DNA of 6,272 nucleotides from Candidatus Buchananbacteria bacterium RIFCSPLOWO2_02_FULL_46_11b (GCA_001817615.1 MHIR01000009.1:4780-11051); one strand, 5' to 3'. Counted from the first letter of the stretch, positions 1 through 3,873 are shown. The notes: a model not told the origin generated them from the sequence alone. Translations and numbers: made by a program.

Positions 1-76
1 GAGAAATAAAGGCTGTAGCTAAAAAATAATAAATACGGAAAACCTACATTTTTAAATAACGATAATAAAAATAGTT

Positions 77-102
77 CCCCTCTCCTTGAATAAGGAGAGG
101 GG
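77..102 (-). terminator. Perfect hairpin after rnj; repeat-like terminator candidate
   Basis: An 11-bp perfect stem (77-87 with 92-102) encloses the 4-nt loop GAAT, about 31 bases past the rnj stop codon. Read on the minus strand it is followed by AACTATTTTTATT, a broken T-run, so it could end rnj transcription, though not as a textbook terminator. The C-rich stem and the flanking ACAGGGGTGAGG look like a dispersed repeat of the kind common in this bacterial group, which is recall and not a search. Positions 1-76 hold only AT-rich DNA with no gene that I can support. Confidence 0.5.
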
Positions 103-133
103 ACAGGGGTGAGGTGTGGTATAAAAATTATAT

Positions 134-1945
134 TTACACCTGAATAATTACCGGAAGCACCATCGGCCTCCTTTGCGTTTTTTGGTAGAGAAATTGCCCG
201 ATTTCGTTGCGGATTTTATCTTTGAAATAATTCTCGTCCACTACGCCTTTGATTTCGTCTTTGAATATTTTTTTCGCGCGGTTGCGGGTCTCTTCAATCA
301 GGCCCTTGTTTTCTTTCATGTAAATGAAGCCGCGGGAAATCAAATCCGGGTTTTGGACCAGTTTGCCTTTTGTCTTGTCAATCGTGACAATCACGACAAT
401 CATGCCGTCGGCGGCCATCAATTGCCGGTCGCGCAAAACCACGTGCGAAACATCGCCCACGCCCAGGCCGTCCACGAAAACATAGCTGGTATTGACGCGC
501 TGATTGGTCAGCCGGCCGCCGCGGGAGTCAAACTCAACGATTTGGCCGTTGTCCGCGATTAAAATTTTATTTTCGGGAAAGCCGGTTGATTTGGCCACCT
601 TGGCCGCTTCGCGCAATAAATAATGGTTGGCGTAAATCGGCATCAGGTAAGCGGGCTGGGATTGCTTCAGCAATAATTTAATGTCTTCAATTTTGCCGTG
701 GCCGCCGGCGTGCACGTCCATGATTTCCTGGTGAATGACGTCGGCGCCCTGCCGGTACAGGCTGTCTTTCAGGTTCTGAATGGTTCTTTCGTTGCCGGGA
801 ATGACCGAAGAGGAAAAAACAATCGTGTCATTGGGCTCGATTTTAATGAAGCGGTGCTCGCCCGAAGCGATCCGGTTAAGCACGGCCCGGCCTTCGCCCT
901 GCGAGCCCGTGCAGATAACCACGATTTTGTTTTTCGGCTGGCTATGAATCTTGGCCATGTCAATCAGGGTGTTTTTTTTCGCTTTAATGTAGCCGAATTG
1001 CTTGCCGATTTCCACGTTGGTTTTCATGGAAAAGCCGTCCACCGCGACTTTCTTGCCTTGGTTTTCGGCAATTTGAATGACCTGGCCGATTCTTTCAAGC
1101 ATGGAAGAGAAGGTTCCGAAAATGACGCGGCCCGGCGCTTTGGCCACGATATTTTCAATATTTTTATAAACTTCTTTTTCCGAACCCTGGTGGCCTTCCT
1201 TGGTTGAGCCCAGGCTTTCCATCAGTAAAACTGAGGGTTTTTTGCCTTTGCCCCATTTGGCCAGTTCGGAGTAATCCGTCGGCCGGCCGGCCACCGGATC
1301 CAGGTCATAGCGCCAGTCGCCGGGATGGATGACATTGACCATGGGTGTTTCCAAAATCACGCCGAAGGAATCCTTGATGGCGTGGGTGACGGCAAAAAAA
1401 TTCGCTTTGAATTTGCCCAGATACATCGGCTGGTTTAAGGTTTTGACTTCGGCGAATTTCGGGGTGAATTTTTCGCGGTAGTTTTCAATCTGGCGCTTGA
1501 TGAGGGCCACGGTCATGGGCGCGGCAATGACTAAAGGATTGCCCAATTTCGGCAAAAGATGGGGCGCGGCGCCGATATGATCCATGTGGCCGTGGGTGAC
1601 GATGACGGCGCGGATGTTTTTTTCCTTGCCCTTGAGCGAAGAAATATTGGGAATAATATAATCAATGCCGTGCATATCTTCTTCGGGGAATTGCAGGCCC
1701 ATGTCAACAATCACAATGTCACTGCCCAATTCAAAAACCACCATGTTGCGGCCGACCTCTTCTAAACCGCCCAGGGCGTAAATTTTTAGTTTTTCTTCCC
1801 GGCCAGCCTGCCTGGCCAGTGAGGCGGATCCGCCTTGGGCGGATTTTTTCTGTTTGCCGGTTTTCGGCGGCAACCCTTTTTGTTTTTCCGGGGATTTTTT
1901 GCCTTTTTTTGACTGCCACCAGGCGCGGCGGGATTTTTTTGACAT
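134..1945 (-). CDS. rnj: Ribonuclease J (MBL/beta-CASP RNase)
   Basis: This is a metallo-beta-lactamase/beta-CASP ribonuclease of the RNase J family, a cytoplasmic enzyme of mRNA decay and RNA maturation with 5'-to-3' exonuclease and endonuclease activity. With ATG at 1945 it has 603 residues. Residues 1-50 are a lysine-rich basic tail. The lactamase core starts near residue 52, with the metal motif HGHMDH at 118-123, H188 in VTHAIKDS, and D210 in PGDWRYD. The beta-CASP region includes GTFSSMLERIGQVI (277-290), CTGSQGE (345-351) and HAGGHG (412-417). The usual PVHGE motif reads PIYANH (436-441), which is unusual. A reading frame continues upstream to a TTG at 1987, but those 14 codons lie in the 9-bp tandem repeat, so 1945 is preferred. 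No Shine-Dalgarno site is visible. Residues 35-49 are encoded by a palindromic repeat. Family identity is firm; the start is less so. Confidence 0.95.
   Translation of the reverse strand: MSKKSRRAWWQSKKGKKSPEKQKGLPPKTGKQKKSAQGGSASLARQAGREEKLKIYALGGLEEVGRNMVVFELGSDIVIVDMGLQFPEEDMHGIDYIIPNISSLKGKEKNIRAVIVTHGHMDHIGAAPHLLPKLGNPLVIAAPMTVALIKRQIENYREKFTPKFAEVKTLNQPMYLGKFKANFFAVTHAIKDSFGVILETPMVNVIHPGDWRYDLDPVAGRPTDYSELAKWGKGKKPSVLLMESLGSTKEGHQGSEKEVYKNIENIVAKAPGRVIFGTFSSMLERIGQVIQIAENQGKKVAVDGFSMKTNVEIGKQFGYIKAKKNTLIDMAKIHSQPKNKIVVICTGSQGEGRAVLNRIASGEHRFIKIEPNDTIVFSSSVIPGNERTIQNLKDSLYRQGADVIHQEIMDVHAGGHGKIEDIKLLLKQSQPAYLMPIYANHYLLREAAKVAKSTGFPENKILIADNGQIVEFDSRGGRLTNQRVNTSYVFVDGLGVGDVSHVVLRDRQLMAADGMIVVIVTIDKTKGKLVQNPDLISRGFIYMKENKGLIEETRNRAKKIFKDEIKGVVDENYFKDKIRNEIGQFLYQKTQRRPMVLPVIIQV
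1799..1843. repeat. Palindromic repeat inside the rnj coding sequence
   Basis: These 45 bp hold overlapping palindromes: GGCGGATCCGCC at 1823-1834, TCCGCC-TTG-GGCGGA at 1829-1843, and two GGCCAG-type palindromes around GCCTGCC at 1801-1818. The length is exactly 15 codons and keeps the rnj frame, encoding SAQGGSASLARQAGR (residues 35-49) inside the basic tail. The stretch looks like an inserted repeat tolerated in a disordered region, as with Rickettsia palindromic elements. That it inserted is an inference. Confidence 0.55.
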
Positions 1946-1952
1946 AGTTTTG

Positions 1953-2079
1953 TTAAGCAAGATAAGCGAGATAAGCAAGATAGGCAAGATAAGGACTAAA
2001 CTTAGCTCTTATCTTGCTCGCCACGCTTCGCGGTCGAAGCGGGCTGAAAACTTATCTTGCTTAATTCTTGTCTTGCTGG
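1953..2079. repeat. 9-bp tandem repeats and nested inverted repeats upstream of rnj
   Basis: Four 9-bp units run from 1956 to 1991: AGCAAGATA, AGCGAGATA, AGCAAGATA and GGCAAGATA. The reverse complement recurs at 2008-2017, giving a 10-bp stem with 1984-1993, and again at 2051-2064, a perfect 14-bp stem with 1953-1966. Between these lies the 7-bp GC hairpin CGCTTCG-CGGT-CGAAGCG (2024-2041). A degraded further copy, TCTTGTCTTGCT, follows at 2067-2078. The block fills most of the space before rnj, so it may shape the leader or the promoter of that gene. Confidence 0.8.
1959..1987 (-). promoter_or_regulatory. Possible rnj promoter within the tandem repeats
   Basis: On the minus strand TTGCCT (1982-1987) and TATCTT (1959-1964) are 17 bp apart, which fits weak -35 and -10 boxes. 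Transcription would begin near 1952, only about 7 bases before the ATG at 1945, which agrees with the missing Shine-Dalgarno site. Because the 9-bp repeats create such boxes at several registers, the match could be chance. Confidence 0.3.
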
Positions 2080-2172
2080 TTAATTAAGAGAGAGAAAATA
2101 GATTGCCGAAGACGGAAATATCCGTGGCCGGCAGCCGATTTCCTCGGCTTGTTTGCAATATTTTTTAAGCAT
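2080..2172 (-). CDS. Possible 30-residue peptide with a ribosome binding site
   Basis: A short frame opens with ATG at 2172 and ends in TAA at 2080. It encodes 30 residues starting MLKKYCKQAEEIGC. GAAGGG (2180-2185) lies 7 bases before the ATG, a better Shine-Dalgarno match than most genes here have. The DNA is also rich in small hairpins, such as CCGA-GGAAA-TCGG and ACGGA-TATT-TCCGT, so it may be a structured repeat or RNA and not a gene. The peptide has two cysteines and a basic start and resembles no family I can name. It follows the 113-aa gene on the same strand. Confidence 0.2.
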   Translation of the reverse strand: MLKKYCKQAEEIGCRPRIFPSSAIYFLSLN

Positions 2173-2185
2173 AAATAATCCCTTC

Positions 2186-2209
2186 ACCCTGCGGTCTTTG
2201 CCGCAGGGT
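2186..2209 (-). terminator. GC hairpin directly after the 113-aa gene
   Basis: A 9-bp perfect stem (2186-2194 with 2201-2209) with a 6-nt loop begins 7 bases past the stop codon of the 113-aa gene. No T-run follows on the minus strand; the next bases are GAAGGGATTATT. It may protect the mRNA 3' end or be a dispersed repeat, and is not a complete intrinsic terminator. Confidence 0.35.
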
Positions 2210-2215
2210 AGTTAA

Positions 2216-2557
2216 CTAATTTCTCGATTGGAAACCGATTTCAATTTTTTCTGAACCCAATTGGAAAAAGGTTAGAACAGCATCAAGTTGCATTAACATT
2301 AATTCTCTATCAACAAATTTTTCATCAGAATACTCCGTTCCTGTTTCAGGACTATAAAATGTCGGCCTGGGAGTAATTTCATTTTCAGGTATTTTGAATT
2401 CTTCCAAATCTTTATAGCCCAAAATCACTAATCTTCCAATTTCTTTATGAAAAATTTTTACATATTTTTCATTTATTTCACTAGTATTCGGAAGATTTTT
2501 TTTCAAAGCGGATAATTGAGCGAATGATTTCCTTATTTCGTTTTCAACATTTTCCAT
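2216..2557 (-). CDS. Hypothetical protein, 113 aa
   Basis: I cannot name this protein. It begins with ATG at 2557 and ends in TAG, 113 residues, with no signal peptide or membrane segment, so it should be cytoplasmic. The first 50 residues are charged and look helical. A central loop carries the pattern IPENEITPRPTF then TGTEYSDEKFVDRE (about residues 57-83). A helix, LMLMQLDAVLTFFQ (about 85-98), leads to a short end with EIGFQSRN. This resembles, by memory only, a widespread uncharacterised family with an IPxSE...P...G..YSxEKyV...KlDAvLxYF pattern. There is no Shine-Dalgarno site. It lies just downstream of a tRNA-Leu 3' fragment, in AT-rich DNA unlike the GC-richer rnj, which suggests accessory cargo. 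A frame of 113 codons with a well-formed protein character makes it a likely real gene. Confidence 0.75.
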   Translation of the reverse strand: MENVENEIRKSFAQLSALKKNLPNTSEINEKYVKIFHKEIGRLVILGYKDLEEFKIPENEITPRPTFYSPETGTEYSDEKFVDRELMLMQLDAVLTFFQLGSEKIEIGFQSRN

Positions 2558-2579
2558 ATAATTGATAGTTAATTTTTAA

Positions 2580-2654
2580 TGCCGCGGGGGAGACTCGAAC
2601 CTGCCTGCCGGCAGGCAGCCTCCTATTCCCTTATGAGAACTAGCCCCGCCTGAA
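2580..2654 (-). pseudogene. tRNA-Leu 3' half (anticodon loop to discriminator), interrupted
   Basis: Read on the minus strand this has the anticodon loop TTCAGGC (2648-2654, anticodon CAG), the 3' anticodon strand GGGGC, a long variable arm (TTCTC-ATAA-GGGAA), the T-loop TTCGAGT (2593-2599), CTCCC, the acceptor strand CCGCGGC (2581-2587) and discriminator A (2580). The 5' half is missing: bases 2655-2659 cannot pair with GGGGC. An 18-bp palindrome splits the T-stem. It matches the broken tRNA-Leu at 3342-3528 better than the intact gene. A tRNA 3' half starting in the anticodon loop is the classic footprint of an integrative element. Confidence 0.7.
2601..2618. repeat. 18-bp perfect palindrome in a tRNA T-arm
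   Basis: CTGCCTGCCGGCAGGCAG is its own reverse complement. It sits between the two sides of the T-arm of the tRNA-Leu 3' fragment. Its GCCTGCC core also occurs in the repeat inside rnj (1801-1818). I remember this palindrome as a frequent repeat in Parcubacteria-type genomes, but could not count it here. Confidence 0.7.
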
Positions 2655-2669
2655 ACGCAAATCGTAAAT

Positions 2670-2698
2670 TTGACAATGTGGATAACTTATGCTACCTT
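2670..2698 (+). promoter_or_regulatory. Plus-strand promoter for a small RNA, with DnaA box in the spacer
   Basis: A consensus -35 box TTGACA (2670-2675) is followed after exactly 17 bp by TACCTT (2693-2698), with the extended -10 TGC just before it (2690-2692). The predicted start is near 2703-2705. No plus-strand protein gene follows; instead a structured RNA does. The spacer contains TGTGGATAA (2677-2685), a perfect DnaA box TTATCCACA on the minus strand. Confidence 0.6.
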
Positions 2699-2704
2699 AT
2701 AGAT

Positions 2705-2767
2705 GAGCACTTGTGGGGGCTTTGGCCCCCCAGCGGTCAATACATAAACCGCAGACGAGTGCTTTTT
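2705..2767 (+). ncRNA. Candidate small RNA, three-way junction, about 63 nt
   Basis: Starting where the promoter predicts, the transcript folds by hand into a closed three-way junction. The outer stem is AGCACT (2706-2711) with AGTGCT (2758-2763). Hairpin one is GGGGGC-TTTG-GCCCCC (2715-2730). Hairpin two is GCGGT (2733-2737) with ACCGC (2748-2752) and the 10-nt loop CAATACATAA. The outer stem runs into five T's (2763-2767), as in an intrinsic terminator. The RNA ends 7 bases from the stop codon of the convergent 162-aa gene, so readthrough of either would be antisense to the other. I do not recognise it as SRP RNA, 6S RNA, tmRNA or a known riboswitch. Promoter, fold and T-run agree, but no covariation could be tested. 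Confidence 0.55.
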
Positions 2768-2774
2768 AGTTTGC

Positions 2775-3263
2775 CTAATCTTCCTCCAAATTGCCGGAAT
2801 AAAAAATTTTTTTCTTGTTTCCATTGCCGTCTTCAATCACTTTCCATGAAGGATAAACGCTCCAGAAAAATGGCTGGCCGCCTTCAATTTCTTTTATGAC
2901 AATTTTTAAGCGGAAATTGTAATCTTTCAAAAGCGCGATAAACACGTAATACCTGACCATCTTTAAGCTTTTTTCCCAGCGGGAATTGATTTTTTGCCTG
3001 ACAAAAATTTGCCTTTCATCGTATTCCTGCAAAGTATGGGAAAGTTTTATAATTTCAATCATTTTCGGCAAAATTTTCAAGCGGGTATATTGTTCCGCCA
3101 ATGAGCGCCCTCGGTTCCAAGATTTTGAAAGCAGGTGGCTGAATCCCTCTTCATTGAAATGGACGTCTTTTCCCAGGTAAGGGCATTTGATCTTATCAAG
3201 CTTATCGTAAAAATCTTTAGCCCTATTTTTTATTTCTTCAAATTTATCGTTATTAATTTCCAT
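2775..3263 (-). CDS. Uncharacterised protein, 162 aa; possible RelE/barnase-like nuclease fold
   Basis: ATG at 3263 with the Shine-Dalgarno site AGGAG (3270-3274) 6 bases upstream, ending in TAG; 162 residues, soluble, no signal peptide. An N-terminal helical part (1-25) leads to KCPYLGKDVHFNEEGFSHLL (about 26-45), then SWNRGR and a helix with KILPKMIEI. QEYDERQIFVRQKI (about 79-92) leads into a strand-rich end: MVRYYVFIALLKD, FRLKIVIKEIEGG and FFWSVYPSWKV (about 102-142). The layout of a conserved His, Arg and Glu-Arg followed by two strands and a final FxSxxPxW resembles phage-type PBECR/RelE-like nucleases, and similar hypothetical proteins are, in my recollection, abundant in Parcubacteria. 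The toxin idea is weak inference. It lies between tRNA-Leu fragments and faces a convergent small RNA. Confidence 0.8.
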   Translation of the reverse strand: MEINNDKFEEIKNRAKDFYDKLDKIKCPYLGKDVHFNEEGFSHLLSKSWNRGRSLAEQYTRLKILPKMIEIIKLSHTLQEYDERQIFVRQKINSRWEKSLKMVRYYVFIALLKDYNFRLKIVIKEIEGGQPFFWSVYPSWKVIEDGNGNKKKIFYSGNLEED

Positions 3264-3277
3264 AACTAGCTCCTAAA
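3264..3277 (-). promoter_or_regulatory. Ribosome binding site within a tRNA-Leu anticodon-arm-like sequence
   Basis: The 14 bases before the ATG of the 162-aa gene read TTTAGGAGCTAGTT on the minus strand. The anticodon loop and 3' stem of the broken tRNA-Leu read TTCAGGAGCTAGTT (3495-3508), one base different. The AGGAG that serves as Shine-Dalgarno site therefore coincides with the loop-stem junction of a tRNA-like sequence. Confidence 0.55.
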
Positions 3278-3341
3278 CAGCCTCCAATAAAGAATTTTTG
3301 TTAAAGGCGGGCGCGTCTTTGGCACGAAGTTTATATTGTTT

Positions 3342-3360
3342 TGGTGCCGCGGGGGAGACT
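3342..3360 (-). pseudogene. Broken tRNA-Leu(CAG), 3' piece with CCA
   Basis: The minus strand reads AGT (3358-3360, end of T-loop), CTCCC (3353-3357), CCGCGGC (3346-3352), discriminator A and an encoded CCA (3342-3344). It supplies exactly what the middle piece lacks: joined to GGGAG-TTCG it gives a perfect 5-bp T-stem with the 7-nt loop TTCGAGT. The intact tRNA nearby does not encode CCA. Confidence 0.7.
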
Positions 3361-3472
3361 CCCCGCGCCAAACCCGAAAAAGTATTATTAATGATTAGTT
3401 TATTTCTCGGAAACACCTACGGCTTGTGTCATCTAATATTGAAGTTTTTTAAGAGGTTTGGTGCGGGACAAG
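3361..3472 (-). mobile_element. Small inverted-repeat element, copy 1, in a tRNA T-loop
   Basis: This 112-bp insert sits between TTCG and AGT of a tRNA T-loop. Read on the minus strand it starts CTTG-TCCCGCACCAAA and ends TTTGGCGCGGGG; the two 12-base ends are inverted repeats with about two mismatches. The inside is AT-rich, non-coding, with an AAGCCGTAGGTG motif about 48 bases from the CTTG end. It resembles the second copy at 3637-3753 in termini, length and the position of that motif. MITE-like by structure; no transposase and no clear target duplication are visible. Confidence 0.6.
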
Positions 3473-3528
3473 CGAACTCCCATTCCCTTGCAGGAACTAG
3501 CTCCTGAAGCTAGCATGCCCCTCGCCAA
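3473..3528 (-). pseudogene. Broken tRNA-Leu(CAG), middle piece
   Basis: On the minus strand this carries a D-loop-like TTGG (3525-3528), CAT as the D-stem 3' strand, and a perfect anticodon arm CTAGC-TTCAGGA-GCTAG (3497-3513, anticodon CAG at 3504-3506, G37). A long variable arm (3482-3496) and the start of the T-arm GGGAG-TTCG (3473-3481) follow. The piece abuts the discriminator of the intact tRNA-Leu. Its continuation is at 3342-3360 and its beginning at 3754-3768. Confidence 0.75.
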
Positions 3529-3612
3529 TGCCGCGGGAGAGATTTGAACTCTCACGACCTTGCGGTCACACGGCTCTGAACCGTGCGTGTCTGCCAGTTC
3601 CACCACCGCGGC
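3529..3612 (-). tRNA. tRNA-Leu(CAG), intact
   Basis: An 84-nt class II tRNA. The acceptor stem GCCGCGG/CCGCGGC pairs perfectly (3606-3612 with 3530-3536), with discriminator A at 3529. The D-arm is GTG...CAC around GAACTGGCAGA. The anticodon arm CACGG-TTCAGAG-CCGTG puts anticodon CAG at 3576-3578, and so decodes CUG. The long variable arm contains GACC-GCAA-GGTC, and the T-arm is GAGAG-TTCAAAT-CTCTC. CCA is not encoded, so it must be added by nucleotidyltransferase. The base after the anticodon is A, where bacterial tRNA-Leu(CAG) usually has G37. The flanks extend the acceptor stem by up to 12 bp. It lies nested inside the pieces of a second tRNA-Leu. A 72-codon frame through it (3433-3651) is a translation artefact. 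Confidence 0.95.
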
Positions 3613-3626
3613 ATTGGTGAGGGGTA

Positions 3627-3635
3627 AATATACCA
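3627..3635 (-). promoter_or_regulatory. Extended -10 promoter of tRNA-Leu
   Basis: The minus strand reads TGG-TATATT, an extended -10 box ending 15 bases before the tRNA 5' end, which gives a start near 3620 and a leader of about 8 nt. No good -35 is present at 16-18 bp; that space falls in the end of the inverted-repeat element at 3637-3753. Confidence 0.5.
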
Positions 3636-3636
3636 G

Positions 3637-3753
3637 CTTGTCCCGCGCCAAGCTGATAATTTATGCTTATAATTAATTTTAATCAGCCGAAGGCGGTATT
3701 CGCGCGAGATAAGCTTGATATTTAAAGTAAAAATTCGCGAGCTTGGCGCGGGA
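3637..3753 (+). mobile_element. Small inverted-repeat element, copy 2
   Basis: This 117-bp element, read on the plus strand, starts CTTG-TCCCGCGCCAAG and ends CTTGGCGCGGGA; the 12-base ends are perfect inverted repeats (3641-3652 with 3742-3753). An internal CAGCCGAAGGCGG and CGAGATAAG match AAGCCGTAGGTG and CGAGAAATAA of copy 1 at the same distance from the CTTG end. It lies in opposite orientation to copy 1, directly after the 5' tRNA-Leu piece. It has no coding capacity. Confidence 0.6.
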
Positions 3754-3768
3754 TTTCACCACCGCGGC
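3754..3768 (-). pseudogene. Broken tRNA-Leu(CAG), 5' piece
   Basis: The minus strand reads GCCGCGG-TG-GTG-AAA, matching positions 1-14 of the intact tRNA-Leu except for one base. GCCGCGG can pair fully with the 3' piece at 3346-3352, and GTG can pair with the CAT of the middle piece. The copy-2 element starts at the next base. Only 15 bases long, so the identification depends on the matching pieces. Confidence 0.6.
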
Positions 3769-3776
3769 GTAGAAAT

Positions 3777-3863
3777 CATATAACACGCAACATGTAGCAT
3801 ATAACAATTCCTTGATTTCGCTTGCCTTTAGATGGTTATATGTTATGTGCTATATGCTATATG
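3777..3863. repeat. Imperfect inverted repeat after the solute-binding protein gene
   Basis: Two 29-base arms (3777-3805 and 3835-3863) match at about 20 positions as inverted repeats. Most differences are transitions, so G-U pairs would hold much of the stem in RNA. Each arm is built from short CATATAAC and CATGTAGC-like words. The 29-base loop is non-coding. It starts about 10 bases after the stop codon of the solute-binding protein gene and may mark the end of the secG operon. Confidence 0.5.
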
Positions 3864-3873
3864 AAATAAAGGA

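Noticed and set aside
173..1765. Plus-strand open frames at 173-562, 698-1207 and 1559-1765, and minus frames at 769-963 and 1731-1919
   Set aside because: All lie over rnj in other frames and have no family features; the rnj frame carries the full set of conserved motifs.
1943..1987. rnj start at TTG 1987
   Set aside because: The extra 14 codons come from the 9-bp repeat and encode a hydrophobic run unlike RNase J; ATG 1945 begins the usual basic tail.
1953..2079. CRISPR array
   Set aside because: The 9-bp units are contiguous, with no spacers; no array-like pattern of repeats and spacers occurs in the window.
2678..2899. Plus-strand 73-codon frame
   Set aside because: It crosses the small-RNA region and then lies antisense to the 162-aa gene, with no family features or ribosome binding site.
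2580..2930. tmRNA gene
   Set aside because: The TTCGAGT loop and structured upstream DNA suggested one, but there is no GGGG...TTCGAC 5' end and no tag reading frame, and the 3' half has a class II tRNA-Leu variable arm.
3457..3473. Reading GCTTGTCCCGCACCA as the true T-arm and CCA end of a tRNA
   Set aside because: The loop TTCGCTT does not fit the T-loop pattern, and removing the insert gives a perfect T-arm with 3342-3360 instead.
2580..3528. Group I intron with a homing gene in tRNA-Leu
   Set aside because: The anticodon-loop breaks suggested it, but I found none of the conserved core P, Q, R and S sequences, and the 162-aa protein has no LAGLIDADG or GIY-YIG motif.
3433..3651. A 72-codon minus-strand frame
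   Set aside because: It runs straight through the intact tRNA-Leu; the DTHGSEPC peptide is the translated anticodon arm.
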